From Steroidobacteraceae bacterium (GTDB taxonomy: Bacteria; Pseudomonadota; Gammaproteobacteria; Steroidobacterales; Steroidobacteraceae): DNA of 64,000 nt. The notes beneath the pieces are model-generated. The model was not told the DNA's origin, did no database searches, and saw nothing but the letters and a program-made list of their open reading frames with translations. Where the stretch lies: positions 55,914 through 119,913 of the forward strand of contig JAHCAM010000006.1 of assembly GCA_019634895.1 (NCBI GenBank). The letters are read 5' to 3'. Position 1 is the first letter of the stretch; each line of letters starts with the position of its first letter. Shown here in pieces: positions 46,530 to 54,485 of the stretch. The position numbers and the translations under genes were made by a program.

Positions 46530-47612
46530 ATGCCGGGCGCGCTGCGGCCGCTCGCGGCAATCCTGGTCCTGGCCCTGCCTGAGCCCGCGGCATCCGCGAC
46601 CGGGCCGCCCGCAGCGCCCGACGAGGTTGCGGCTGAGACGGGCCGCGCCAACGGCTGCCGGGGCGAGTTGCCGGAGGACGCGGCGGGCATCGATGCGATG
46701 CGCGCGGGCCTGCAGCGCGGCGTCTGCAGCACGGCGCGCTTCGTGGACCGGCTGTTCGGCGGCGAGCACGAGTATGCGGAGGGCGAGGACGAGACCAACG
46801 GGCGGGCAGCGCTCGCGCTGGTGTGGGACGAGCACGACGGCTTCGAACTGGACGGGCGGTTCCGCGCCAGCGTCGAGCTGCCGGCGCTGAGCGAGCGGTT
46901 CAGCGCGACCATCGGCCGCGCCGACCGGGACGAGTACGTCGCCGACGAGCTGCGGGACGTCGGTCCCGTGACCGGCGCGTTCTCGGACGACGATCCCGCG
47001 GAGTGGTTCGCGGGCCTCGGCTACCGCGTGCTGCGCGACCGCGACAGCCGCTTCGACCTGGGCGCGGGCGTCAAGCTCGAGACCCCGCTCAACCCGTACT
47101 TCAATGCGCGTTACCGCCACTATGTCTACCTGAGCGACGCGCTGCTGCTGACCCTGCGCACCACCGCGTTCGTCGAGAACGACGAGGGCTTCGGCGTCAC
47201 CCAGGCCTTCGACCTGGACCGTGTCCTGGGCCGCGACTGGCTGCTGCGCTGGGGCAACTCGTTCCGGCTGTCCGAGGAGACCGAGGGCGTACGCTGGCGC
47301 ACGCGGGTCGCGCTCTACCAGGCGATCGATTACCGGCGCGCGATGCGCTACGAGGCCAGTGCGCGCGGCCAGTCGGACGGCGTCCAGCCGGACCGCTACG
47401 GCCTGCGCGTCACGCACCGGCGCTCGATGCTGCGGGAATGGCTGTTCTTCGAGTTCGAGGCCGCGCTGTTCTGGACTGACGGCCCGCTGCCGTCGGACCG
47501 CTGCCAGGCCTGCGTCGGCGCCGGCGTCGGCTTCGAAGTGCTCTTTGGAGACGCCTACGACCGGGTTCTGCGGCGCAAGGGCGGCGACGCGGAGGTTGCG
47601 GGGCCGCTCTGA
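46530..47612 (+). CDS. Putative outer-membrane-associated protein, unknown function
   Basis: A 360-residue protein with a signal peptide (LRPLAAILVLALPEPAASA, cleaved near residue 24). The mature part has two early cysteines and then alternating amphipathic strands with many aromatic and Arg/Asp residues (YRHYVYLSDALLLTLRTTAF; EWLFFEFEAALFWTD), suggestive of a small beta-barrel. I do not recognise the family. A GTG at 46524 overlapping the tdk stop as GTGA is an alternative start, so coupling to tdk is possible. Confidence 0.72.
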   Translation: MPGALRPLAAILVLALPEPAASATGPPAAPDEVAAETGRANGCRGELPEDAAGIDAMRAGLQRGVCSTARFVDRLFGGEHEYAEGEDETNGRAALALVWDEHDGFELDGRFRASVELPALSERFSATIGRADRDEYVADELRDVGPVTGAFSDDDPAEWFAGLGYRVLRDRDSRFDLGAGVKLETPLNPYFNARYRHYVYLSDALLLTLRTTAFVENDEGFGVTQAFDLDRVLGRDWLLRWGNSFRLSEETEGVRWRTRVALYQAIDYRRAMRYEASARGQSDGVQPDRYGLRVTHRRSMLREWLFFEFEAALFWTDGPLPSDRCQACVGAGVGFEVLFGDAYDRVLRRKGGDAEVAGPL

Positions 47613-47638
47613 AGCGAACGGGCGCGAGGGCGGCGGCG

Positions 47639-47917
47639 TCAGCCGGCTGCGAGCCGCACTGCCCGGGCGAGTGCCAGGGCCCTTCTCACTGACTTGTAAT
47701 AGCGCAGGCCGACCACGAGTGTCGCCAGGCCCGCCAGCAGCCCCGCCATCAATCCCGGCCGCCGGGTGAGGAAGCGCATCGTCATGCTGCGCGGGCCGCC
47801 ATCTGTCCTGACGGGAGGCGGACCGAGCCGGCGCGCGATCAGTTCGCGCTGGGCCCGCATCCGTAGCCGCAACACCAGACGCTGCTCGGCCAGCGGGGCT
47901 TGCCGAAGGGGCGTCAC
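47639..47917 (-). CDS. YqjK-like protein
   Basis: A 92-residue protein from a GTG that overlaps the YqjE stop (GTGA). The N-terminal half is Leu/Arg/Gln-rich (LAEQRLVLRLRMRAQRELIARR), as in YqjK. One hydrophobic segment (LMAGLLAGLATLVVGLRYY, about 57-75) is followed by a basic end. Assignment rests mostly on the YqjD-YqjE-YqjK gene order, as sequence similarity is modest. Confidence 0.7.
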   Translation of the reverse strand: MTPLRQAPLAEQRLVLRLRMRAQRELIARRLGPPPVRTDGGPRSMTMRFLTRRPGLMAGLLAGLATLVVGLRYYKSVRRALALARAVRLAAG

Positions 47918-48363
47918 ATCCTGCTCCTGAGCAACGCCAGGTCCGCGGCGATCTCCTCGCGCGTGGCCGCGAAGGACTGGCGGCCGAGTGCGGACAGGAC
48001 ACGCAGTCGCCACCCGGCCAGACCGGTCACCAGCACGAATGCGCCGACGATCGCGATCGCGGCGGGAATCCGGTAGGGCGTATCCCAGGTGAATGCCAGC
48101 GCCACGATTCCGGCGAGAATCATCGTGCACAGCAGGCCGATGAAACACACCAGCGTCGCGACCGCCATCTTCAGCAGCCGGTTCCTTTCCTCGGCCAGTT
48201 CGACGCGCAGCAACTCGCCGTGCAGCGCGAGCTGGGCGAACAGCGGCCTGCCGGCCGAGCGCAGGGCGGCAATCAGCTCCAGCGGGTTGATGGCCGCGGG
48301 CCGCGCTGCGCCGGCCGCCGCATCCGGGGCCGGCGATTGCCCCGGAGGCGGCGCCGCATCCAT
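47914..48363 (-). CDS. Phage holin family / YqjE-like inner-membrane protein
   Basis: A 149-residue protein. After a Pro/Ala N-terminus, [35 protein letters not shown] forms an amphipathic helix (quoted for its position, about 30-60). Two membrane helices follow (about 65-95 and 103-125, TLVCFIGLLCTMILAGIVAL). This matches YqjE-type holin-superfamily proteins, associated with ribosome tethering at the membrane in stationary phase. The ATG is at 48363; a TTG at 48378 is also in frame. Confidence 0.82.
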   Translation of the reverse strand: MDAAPPPGQSPAPDAAAGAARPAAINPLELIAALRSAGRPLFAQLALHGELLRVELAEERNRLLKMAVATLVCFIGLLCTMILAGIVALAFTWDTPYRIPAAIAIVGAFVLVTGLAGWRLRVLSALGRQSFAATREEIAADLALLRSRM

Positions 48364-48381
48364 GTCGACGCCGGCCAAGCG

Positions 48382-48762
48382 CTACCTGCTGCGCGAGATC
48401 ACGACGCCGACCAGCAGGCCGATGGCCGCGCCGATGCCGATCGCCTGCCACGGATGGTCATGCACGTAGCTGTCGGTGGTCCTGGCGGTGGCGCGGGCGC
48501 GATCGGCAAGCTCCCCGCCCAGTTCGTCGGCCCGTACCCTTGCGGCCGCGACCCGCTCGTTGAGCCTGGCCTTGGCGCGGGCCAGGTCCTGGCCCGTCAG
48601 CGCAGTCGTGTTCTTGACGAAGTCCTCGATGTCCTCGATGAGGTCGTGGAATTCGCCGGACAGGGCCGACCGCGAGCCGGCCGCTGCCGCCATCGGCGCC
48701 TGCGCGGACGTGCCGGGACGCCCCTTCACGCCGGTTTCGGAGATGTTTGGCTGGGTATGCAT
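48382..48762 (-). CDS. DUF883 (YqjD/ElaB family) membrane-anchored protein
   Basis: A 126-residue protein. The soluble part is a long helix (EFHDLIEDIEDFVKNTT onward, with the Ala/Arg-rich ARAKARLNERVAAARVRA). The family end follows: YVHDHPWQAIGIGAAIGLLVGVVISRSR, a C-terminal tail anchor. YqjD binds stationary-phase ribosomes to the inner membrane. The ATG at 48762 has AGGA upstream. It heads the three-gene YqjD-YqjE-YqjK set. Confidence 0.9.
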   Translation of the reverse strand: MHTQPNISETGVKGRPGTSAQAPMAAAAGSRSALSGEFHDLIEDIEDFVKNTTALTGQDLARAKARLNERVAAARVRADELGGELADRARATARTTDSYVHDHPWQAIGIGAAIGLLVGVVISRSR

Positions 48763-48932
48763 GGCGGATTCCTGGTTGACGTTGAACTCCAAACTCGTTT
48801 CTCTCGAATATGGACTCGCCGCGTGCATCGGCAATACGCACATGCCGCAGGCCGATGTTGCCGGGCCGCCGTCGTGCCAGTACGCTGGCCCGACCCACGG
48901 GTCCAGACCTCTGCAAGCGAAAGGAGCGAGTC

Positions 48933-49409
48933 ATGAAATCACGCGGGTTGATCGGAGCCATGCCGGTGGCGCTGGCGGCGGTCCTGATGGCGACGGGCTG
49001 CTCGAAGAAGGAAGCGGAGCCGGCCGCGCCGACCGGGACTGCGGCGCCGGCGACAGAAACTGCCGCGGCCGCGCCGGCGGTGGAAACTGCCGCGACCGCG
49101 CCGGCGGCGGGCGATGCAGGCGCGACCGCCTACCGCATGTACTGCGTGACCTGCCACGGCGCGACCGGCAAGGGCGACGGAGTCGCGGCCGCCTCGCTCA
49201 ATCCGAAGCCCGCCGACTTCGCCGACGGCCTGTTCCGCTTCGACGTCAACGGCAACGGCATCAAGGGCGATGTCGAGGACATCAAGGCCATCGTGCGCGA
49301 TGGCGCCGCGAAGCACGGCGGCTCGCCGCTGATGGCGCCCTGGCCAATGCTGTCAGCCGATCAGCTGCAGGCGGTTGCCGAGTACGTGAAGTCGATGCAC
49401 GGCAGCTGA
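48933..49409 (+). CDS. Cytochrome c lipoprotein
   Basis: A 158-residue class I cytochrome c. The signal ALAAVLMATGC has a lipobox-like cysteine near residue 23. An Ala/Pro/Thr-rich linker spans about 27-65. The heme motif is YRMYCVTCHGATGKGDG (CxxCH, near residue 71), and the distal Met is probably in PLMAPWPMLS. An AAGGAG ribosome site precedes the ATG. The role is electron transfer in the periplasm; its partners are not encoded nearby. The 3' end overlaps the convergent endonuclease frame by 49 nt. Confidence 0.9.
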   Translation: MKSRGLIGAMPVALAAVLMATGCSKKEAEPAAPTGTAAPATETAAAAPAVETAATAPAAGDAGATAYRMYCVTCHGATGKGDGVAAASLNPKPADFADGLFRFDVNGNGIKGDVEDIKAIVRDGAAKHGGSPLMAPWPMLSADQLQAVAEYVKSMHGS

Positions 49410-49927
49410 CCCGCGAGCGTGCGGGCAGGGGAGTCCCCGGCTGGCCACGGCCGGGCGGCTTCGCGCACGCAGTCCCCCGGACCCGGACGACGTCGACGCA
49501 TGCTGATCGCCGCGAACCGGCTTTCGAACTCGCAGCGCTCGACGCGCAAGGCATTGCTGTACTTGCCGTTTCGCGGTGTCAGCCGGACGTAGTGGTCAAT
49601 CACCAGTTGGGCGCGTTCGGCCTTGTAGGACTTCAGAAAAAGTGTCACCTGCACGAGCAGGTCGAGGGCTTGGCGATTCGCGACCGTATAGGTCAGGCCG
49701 GGCGCATGGTGCGGTGAGGACGTGCGTTTGGTCGTGATCTTTCCGACTTTCGTCGCATTCAGGACCCGCTCGAGGAGCGCCCGCTCCGTGTTGCTGATCG
49801 ATAGCGCGAGTTGTCGGTTCTGGCCGCGATGCACGCGTGTCAGCGAGATGCTGCCTTCGCCATCAATGAGTCCCGCGAGATAGGCGGCATCCGTGGTGGA
49901 AAGTCGGGCGGTACGACGCGGTTGCAT
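49361..49927 (-). CDS. LAGLIDADG homing endonuclease
   Basis: A 188-residue protein with a single LAGLIDADG motif (YLAGLIDGEGSISL, residues 16-29), so it would act as a homodimer. The body (about 30-140) shows the usual pattern: QNRQLALSISNTERALLERV, VANRQALDLLVQVTLFL, KAERAQLVIDHYVRL. The ATG at 49927 has AAGGAG 9 nt upstream. It lies just beyond the tmRNA terminator, not inside the intron. The last 45 residues (Arg/Pro-rich, RRRRPGPGDC) read into and antisense to the cytochrome c gene and look like non-native extension, so the native C-terminus may have been lost. Its target is plausibly the ssrA T-loop, by inference. Confidence 0.82.
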   Translation of the reverse strand: MQPRRTARLSTTDAAYLAGLIDGEGSISLTRVHRGQNRQLALSISNTERALLERVLNATKVGKITTKRTSSPHHAPGLTYTVANRQALDLLVQVTLFLKSYKAERAQLVIDHYVRLTPRNGKYSNALRVERCEFESRFAAISMRRRRPGPGDCVREAARPWPAGDSPARTLAGQLPCIDFTYSATACS

Positions 49928-49960
49928 GGTCCGGCGCTCCTTTGCCGATACAACATGAAA

Positions 49961-49982
49961 CCCCCGGCCTCGCGGCCGGGGG
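49961..49982 (-). terminator. Intrinsic terminator of the tmRNA gene
   Basis: On the minus strand the stem CCCCCGGCC-GCGA-GGCCGGGGG (9 bp, GNRA-type loop) is followed by TTTCATGTT. It starts 7 nt after the encoded CCA of tmRNA and precedes the endonuclease ribosome site. The U-run is short, so some read-through into the endonuclease gene is possible. Confidence 0.75.
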
Positions 49983-49989
49983 CCCGGAA

Positions 49990-50620
49990 TGGTGGAGGCG
50001 GCGGGACAGCTGTTCCACCGCTTTCGCGGCAGGCTGGACTATGCCATCACCCCGGCTTGCGCCGGGGGCGGGGCGTGTTATCCGGCGATCCATGCGCCGG
50101 ATCCTGGGTGCTGCCCGGCTTGCGCTTCGGCAGCTCCATGAGTCTCTACAGGGCAGGCCTGAGGTTAGCCCTCTTCCTACCCCTCGGCGTTACCACTGGC
50201 CACCGTTGCCGGCGCCGTCAGGTTTCACCGATGTGAGCCCCGTTCTCATTTCACCCTCACGAGTGAAAGCGACCCTCGTTGATCGAACCCGCGTCCGCAA
50301 GCCCTACGCTACAGGATCTACGTGCGTGTCCACGCCTATTGATCTCGCTTCGTGCTACCCGGCGGGCGGGGAAAACATGAAGCCAGCTACGGAACGTTTT
50401 AGCGGTACCGGCCCGGAGCACGCCGGTCCCGCGATCCTGTGAGCGCGTCCCCCGGGTCTGGATGCACAGGCACATGCCAGTCGGGGGTTAGGCGGGATTA
50501 AGCCGCCAGAGCGTAGTTGTCGTCGTTGGCAACTATAGGTTTGCAAGCGGATTAACGAGGTTGCCTGCACCTCGGCACGCCCCTGGAGTTTCGCGACCCA
50601 CGTCGAAACCGATCGCCCCC
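49990..50620 (-). ncRNA. ssrA: tmRNA, interrupted by a group I intron in the T-loop
   Basis: The minus-strand gene runs from GGGGGCG (50620) to CGCCTCC-A-CCA (49990); these ends form the 7-bp acceptor stem. The tag frame, GCC AAC GAC GAC AAC TAC GCT CTG GCG GCT TAA (complement of 50498-50530), encodes ANDDNYALAA, one residue from E. coli ANDENYALAA. Exon 1 is 50620-50282 and ends ...GCGGG-TTCGAT. Exon 2 is 50006-49990 and starts T-CCCGC. Joined, they give the T-arm GCGGG-TTCGATT-CCCGC. The mature length would be 356 nt, near the 363 of E. coli. smpB lies 50 nt upstream on the same strand. With SmpB it rescues stalled ribosomes, so intron splicing is needed for function. Confidence 0.94.
50007..50281 (-). 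mobile_element. Group I intron in the tmRNA T-loop (275 nt)
   Basis: The intron starts after U (50282) of TTCGAT and ends with G (50007), the canonical U/omega-G boundaries. The 5' exon TTCGAT can pair with an internal guide GTCG-CTTTC, with G opposite the splice-site U (P1). Strand P7-5' appears as AGAGACT (complement of 50141-50147), and P7-3' as GGCATAGTCC (complement of 50036-50045). A P9-like hairpin CCGC-GAAA-GCGG lies just before the 3' splice site. The size and core resemble small bacterial tRNA introns. There is no ORF inside. The helix assignments are by eye. Confidence 0.88.
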
Positions 50621-50630
50621 AAAGGACCGG

Positions 50631-50642
50631 CGCATTGTAGCA
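50631..50642 (-). promoter_or_regulatory. Predicted extended -10 of the tmRNA promoter
   Basis: On the minus strand TGCTACAAT (complement of about 50634-50642) forms an extended -10 element 13 nt before the mature tmRNA 5' end. No good -35 is visible, as expected for an extended -10 promoter. Processing of the 5' end by RNase P would follow. Confidence 0.45.
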
Positions 50643-50670
50643 GATGCGGACCCGTCGGGCGGCAGGCGCG

Positions 50671-51147
50671 CTAGCGGCGCGCCTTCATCACCCGCGCCTT
50701 CTCGCGCTGCCAGTCGCGCTCTCGCGTGTCGGCGCGCTTGTCGTGCTGCTTCTTGCCGCGCGCCACGCCGATCTCGAGCTTGGCGCGGCCGTCCTTCCAG
50801 TACATCGCGAGCGGCACCAGCGCGTGGCCCTTGCGCTCCACCGAGCCGATCAGGGAGTCGATCTGGCGGCGGTGCAGCAGCAGCTTGCGGCTGCGCGTCG
50901 GGTCCGTCCTCACGTGCGTCGAGGCGGTCGGCAGCGGCGACACGTGCGCGCCGAACAGCCAGGCCTCGCCGTCCTTCAGCAGCACGTAGGCCTCGGCGAG
51001 CTGCAGCCGCCCGGCCCGCAGCGCCTTCACTTCCCAGCCCTGCAGGACGACGCCGGCCTCGAGCCGCTCGTCGATGAAGTAGTCGTGCCGCGCGCGGCGA
51101 TTGACGGCGATCCGTCCTGCCGGTTCCTTGTCGTCCTTTTCCGCCAT
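50671..51147 (-). CDS. smpB: SsrA-binding protein SmpB
   Basis: A 158-residue tmRNA-binding protein. [24 protein letters not shown] and [22 protein letters not shown] are the OB-fold signatures. The basic C-terminal tail [24 protein letters not shown] enters the ribosomal mRNA channel. A TACAAT -10 lies just before the start codon, implying a very short leader. Partner gene ssrA lies directly downstream, on the same strand. Confidence 0.97.
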   Translation of the reverse strand: MAEKDDKEPAGRIAVNRRARHDYFIDERLEAGVVLQGWEVKALRAGRLQLAEAYVLLKDGEAWLFGAHVSPLPTASTHVRTDPTRSRKLLLHRRQIDSLIGSVERKGHALVPLAMYWKDGRAKLEIGVARGKKQHDKRADTRERDWQREKARVMKARR

Positions 51148-51223
51148 GCCGCATTGTAGCGGCCGGCTGCGGTTGTCCGGGCCCGTCCCGGCGGCGACAA
51201 TCCGCGGATGCGAGGCGTTCCCG

Positions 51224-51661
51224 ATGCGTGAAGTGCGCCGCAGCGCGCTGCTGCCCTACAGCGCCGGGCAGATGTACGGCCTGGTCACCGACGTGCTGCG
51301 CTATCCCGAGTTCCTGCCCTGGTGCACCGGGGCGCGGATCCTGGCCGACGAGGGCGAATTCGTGACCGTGTCGCTCGGCCTGCACCGGGGGCTCGCGCGC
51401 GGCAGCTTCACGACGCGCAACCGCCTCGTGCCCGGCCGCTCGGTCGAAATGCGCCTCGTCGAGGGACCGTTCACGATGCTGGAAGGCCGCTGGGAATTCG
51501 CGCCCATCCAGGACGCGGGCACGCGCGCCGAGCTGCTGATGCGCTTCGAAACGCGGGGCATCCTCGGCGGCATCGCGCTGGGGCCGGCCTTCGAGCATGC
51601 CTGCAACCAGATGGTGGACGCCTTCGCGCGCCGTGCGCAGCAGGTTTACCGTGCCGGCTGA
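51224..51661 (+). CDS. ratA: RatA/CoQ10-binding START-domain protein
   Basis: A 145-residue SRPBCC-fold protein. [31 protein letters not shown] is the N-terminal signature (residues 3-33), and [19 protein letters not shown] the C-terminal helix. E. coli RatA blocks 70S assembly as a toxin; homologues (Coq10) bind ubiquinone. The latter role is more likely for the family at large. It is divergent from smpB (76 nt apart) and overlaps rnfH by 11 nt. Confidence 0.92.
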   Translation: MREVRRSALLPYSAGQMYGLVTDVLRYPEFLPWCTGARILADEGEFVTVSLGLHRGLARGSFTTRNRLVPGRSVEMRLVEGPFTMLEGRWEFAPIQDAGTRAELLMRFETRGILGGIALGPAFEHACNQMVDAFARRAQQVYRAG

Positions 51662-51968
51662 CCGCATTGCGGTGTCCGTGGCCTGCGCGGAGCCGGATCG
51701 GCAGACCGTGCTGGCGCTGGAACTGCCGGCCGGGTCGACGGCGGCCGATGCACTGGATAGATCCGGCATCTTCGACCGGCACCCGGGCCTCGATCGCGCC
51801 GCCTGCGCCGTCGGCATCTACGGGCGCGAGGTGCCGGGACGGCAGGTGCTGCGCGACGGCGACCGCGTCGAGGTGCTGCGCCCGCTCGATGACGATCCGC
51901 GAGAGCGCCGCCGCCGGCTGGCGCGCGCGGGCAGGACGATCGGGAAGGGCTCAGCCGCCGGCCGGTGA
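51651..51968 (+). CDS. rnfH: RnfH family ubiquitin-like protein
   Basis: A 105-residue beta-grasp protein (UPF0125). RIAVSVACAEPDRQTVLALELPAG at the N-terminus and VGIYGREVPGRQVLRDGDRVEVLRPL are the family blocks. The start is a GTG at 51651 inside the end of ratA, so translation is coupled. The ratA-rnfH pair is widely conserved; function is unclear. The 3' end overlaps convergent bamE by 18 nt. Confidence 0.9.
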   Translation: MPADRIAVSVACAEPDRQTVLALELPAGSTAADALDRSGIFDRHPGLDRAACAVGIYGREVPGRQVLRDGDRVEVLRPLDDDPRERRRRLARAGRTIGKGSAAGR

Positions 51969-52292
51969 GGGCTTGCGGGGAACCGGCAGCGGTTCCTCGA
52001 TCCGCGTGACCTTGTCGCCCTCGAACCAGACCACGAGGTGACGGCGCGTCACCTCGCGCGAGTGGCCGCGGCGCAGGCTGTACACGTAGTCCCAGCGCTC
52101 CGCGTCGAAGCTGTCGATCACCATCGGCGTCCCGAGCAGGAAGCGCACCTGGCTGCGGGTCATGCCGACCTCGACCTGCTCCACCTGCTCGGCATCCAGC
52201 AGGTTGCCCTGCTGGACGTCCATGCGATAGACGCAGCCGGCCGCGGAGGCGGCGGCCAGCATCGCGGCGGCCAGGATGGCAACGGGTCGCAT
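51951..52292 (-). CDS. bamE: Outer membrane protein assembly factor BamE
   Basis: A 113-residue lipoprotein of the BAM complex. The signal AAAMLAAASAAGC gives lipobox SAAGC (cysteine near residue 21). The core VEQVEVGMTRSQVRFLLGTPMVIDSF and the strand WDYVYSLRRG are the SmpA/OmlA signatures. The ATG at 52292 was chosen for the signal peptide. A -10-like TATGAT lies upstream, back to back with fur (73 nt between starts). The bamE/omlA-fur divergence is characteristic of xanthomonads and pseudomonads. Confidence 0.95.
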   Translation of the reverse strand: MRPVAILAAAMLAAASAAGCVYRMDVQQGNLLDAEQVEQVEVGMTRSQVRFLLGTPMVIDSFDAERWDYVYSLRRGHSREVTRRHLVVWFEGDKVTRIEEPLPVPRKPSPAGG

Positions 52293-52365
52293 CACGGGAA
52301 TCCCTGGAGGATAATGGCGCGCATCATAGCGGAATCGCCGCGCCCCGCGGCGACGGAGCGCCGAC

Positions 52366-52797
52366 GTGGAATCCAGCGACCTGCGCAAGGCAGGGCTCAA
52401 GGTGACGCTGCCGCGCGTGAAGATCCTCGAGATCCTCGCCGGAAGCCATGGTCGCCACCTGTCGGCCGAGGACATCTACCGCGTGCTGCGGGACCAGAGC
52501 GAGGACATCGGCCTGGCGACGGTTTACCGCGTGCTGACGCAGTTCGAGGCTGCCGCCCTGGTCAAGCGCCACCACTTCGAGGGCGGTACCGCGGTCTTCG
52601 AGCTGAACGAAGGGGAGCACCACGACCATATCGTGTGTCTCGACTGCGGCCACGTGGAAGAGTTCATGGACAGCGGCATCGAGCAGCGCCAGACCAGCGT
52701 CGCCCGCAGGTCGGGATTCGAGATCGAGGAGCACAGCCTGATCCTCTACGGCCGCTGCCGCCGCGAGCACTGCCCGCACCGCCCGAAGCGCGGCTGA
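52366..52797 (+). CDS. fur: Ferric uptake regulator Fur
   Basis: A 143-residue iron-responsive repressor. The winged helix includes RVKILEILAGSHGRHLSAED and LATVYRVLTQFEAAALVKRH (recognition helix, about residues 48-67). The metal sites are HHFEGG, EGEHHDHIVCLDCGHVEEF and RCRREHC. The GTG start at 52366 has GGAG upstream. It controls siderophore and TonB-receptor genes under low iron. Convergent with recN, the stops being adjacent. Confidence 0.96.
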   Translation: MESSDLRKAGLKVTLPRVKILEILAGSHGRHLSAEDIYRVLRDQSEDIGLATVYRVLTQFEAAALVKRHHFEGGTAVFELNEGEHHDHIVCLDCGHVEEFMDSGIEQRQTSVARRSGFEIEEHSLILYGRCRREHCPHRPKRG

Positions 52798-54483
52798 TCA
52801 GCGCGCCGCGGCGCCGGCCGCGCGCAGCATCTCCCGCGCGTGTTCGCGCGCCTTGCGCGTGATCTCGACGCCACCGAGCATTCGCGCCAGTTCCTCGACG
52901 CGCTCGTCCGCGGCCAGCGCGGCGACCGCGGTGCGGCTGGTGCGGCCGTCGGTCAGCTTGGTCACGCGCAGCTGCCGGTCGGCCTGGCTGGCGACCTGTG
53001 CCAGGTGCGTCACGCACAGCACCTGGCCGCGACCGCCGAGTTCGCGCAGCTTGCGCCCGACGATCTCGGCGACGCCGCCGCCGATGCCGGCATCGACCTC
53101 GTCGAAGACCATGCAGCTGCGCGGATGGCGCGTCGCGGCCGCGACCTGCAGCGCCAGGCTGATGCGCGACAGCTCGCCGCCGGAGGCGACCCGGGCGATG
53201 GGCTTGACCGGTTGCCCGGGGTTGGCGCTGACCAGGAACTCGACGCCGTCGTCGCCCGCCGCGGCAGGATCCGCACCGGCTGCCGTCTCGACGGCGACCT
53301 CGAATCGTCCACCCGGCATGCCGAGCTGGCGCATGACGCCGGTCACGGCCGTGCCGAGCGTCCTGGCCGCGCCCTTGCGCGCCACCGTGAGCGCTGCCGC
53401 GGCCTCGCGATAACGGGCGAGCGCGGCGGCGATCTGTCCGTCCAGCGCGCCGAGGGTAGTCTCCGACTGCTCGAGCGCGGCCAGCTCCGCGCGCAGCCGG
53501 TCCACCTGGACCGGCAACTCTTCCGCGACGACGCGGTGCTTGCGCGCCAGGTCCTCGACGGCCGCCAGGCGCCGCTCGACCTGTTCCTGCCTGGCCGGGT
53601 CCGCATCCAGCGCCTCGAGGTAGGCGGAGAGCCGCGAACCCGCCTCACGCAGGCCGATGAGGCTCTCCTCCAGCACGCCGAGCGGGTCCGCAAGCCGCGC
53701 GTCCAGCGCCGCCGCTGCACGCAGCTGCGTCACGGCGCGCGCCGCGAGCGCGTGCGCGTCGGAGCCGTCGGCCTCGTAGGCGAGCGCCAGCGCGTTGCGG
53801 GCCGCCTCGGCCAGCCGGCCGTGATTCGCCAGGCGGGCGCGCTCGCCCGCGAGATCCTGAACCTCGCCCGGCGCGAGCCCGAGCGCCTCCAGCTCGCCGA
53901 CCTGGTAGCGCAGCAGCTCGAGGCGCGCGCCGCGCTCGCGCGCCATGGCGGCGAGTCCGTTGCGCTCCTCGCGCAGCCGCCGCCATTCGGCGGCCGGCCC
54001 GGCGACCTGCGCCAGCAGGCGGTCGTGGCCGCCGTGCCCGTCGAGCAGCGCGCGCTGCGCATCGCGGCGCACCAGCGACAGGAACTCCTGCTGGCCGTGG
54101 ATCTCGATCATCAACTCGCCGAGCTCGCGCACCGACTGGGCCGGCAGCGCCTGGCCGTTGACGTACTGCCGCGAGCGGCCGTCCCTGCCGATGACCCGCC
54201 GCAGCACGACCTCGCCGTCGTCCGCGTCGATGGACTGCTCCTCCAGCCAGCGCTGCACCGCGGCGTCGCCGGCGGCGTCGAAGGTCGCGGCGATCTCGGC
54301 GCGCTCCGCACCGTGGCGGACCGCATCCGCGCTGGCGCGCGCGCCGAGCGCGAGCATGACGGCGTCCACGATGATCGACTTGCCGGCCCCGGTCTCGCCG
54401 GTGAAGGCGGTCAGGCCGCCCGCGAGCTCGAGCTCGACCGCGTCGATGATCGCGAAGTCGCGGATCTGCAGGTGCACCAGCAC
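52798..54483 (-). CDS. recN: DNA repair protein RecN
   Basis: A 561-residue SMC-like ATPase acting in double-strand-break repair. The N-terminal Walker A is AFTGETGAGKSIIVDAVMLAL (about residues 29-49, split here only for position). A long coiled coil with central loop follows. The signature is ASGGELSRISLALQVA, and Walker B is SCMVFDEVDAGIGG. The GTG start at 54483 gives VLVHLQIRDFAIIDAVEL, the conserved N-terminus, and lies 2 nt after the nadK stop. Confidence 0.96.
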   Translation of the reverse strand: MLVHLQIRDFAIIDAVELELAGGLTAFTGETGAGKSIIVDAVMLALGARASADAVRHGAERAEIAATFDAAGDAAVQRWLEEQSIDADDGEVVLRRVIGRDGRSRQYVNGQALPAQSVRELGELMIEIHGQQEFLSLVRRDAQRALLDGHGGHDRLLAQVAGPAAEWRRLREERNGLAAMARERGARLELLRYQVGELEALGLAPGEVQDLAGERARLANHGRLAEAARNALALAYEADGSDAHALAARAVTQLRAAAALDARLADPLGVLEESLIGLREAGSRLSAYLEALDADPARQEQVERRLAAVEDLARKHRVVAEELPVQVDRLRAELAALEQSETTLGALDGQIAAALARYREAAAALTVARKGAARTLGTAVTGVMRQLGMPGGRFEVAVETAAGADPAAAGDDGVEFLVSANPGQPVKPIARVASGGELSRISLALQVAAATRHPRSCMVFDEVDAGIGGGVAEIVGRKLRELGGRGQVLCVTHLAQVASQADRQLRVTKLTDGRTSRTAVAALAADERVEELARMLGGVEITRKAREHAREMLRAAGAAAR

Positions 54484-54485
54484 GC

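Noticed and set aside
47914..48363. Prophage holin
   Set aside because: Despite the holin-superfamily label, the YqjD-YqjE-YqjK context and lack of phage genes make this a chromosomal stationary-phase protein.
50257..50570. Small minus-strand frames inside the tmRNA gene
   Set aside because: They cross the tmRNA exon-intron boundary and have no ribosome site. Only the 10-codon tag frame is translated there.
49990..50620. Two-piece (permuted) tmRNA
   Set aside because: The 5' and 3' ends occur in normal order with a matching acceptor stem. The interruption lies in the T-loop with group I intron hallmarks, not in the mRNA-like domain.
51224..51968. RatA-RnfH as a toxin-antitoxin pair
   Set aside because: The pair is a widely conserved housekeeping linkage, and most homologues act as ubiquinone-binding or unknown-function proteins, so no TA claim is made.
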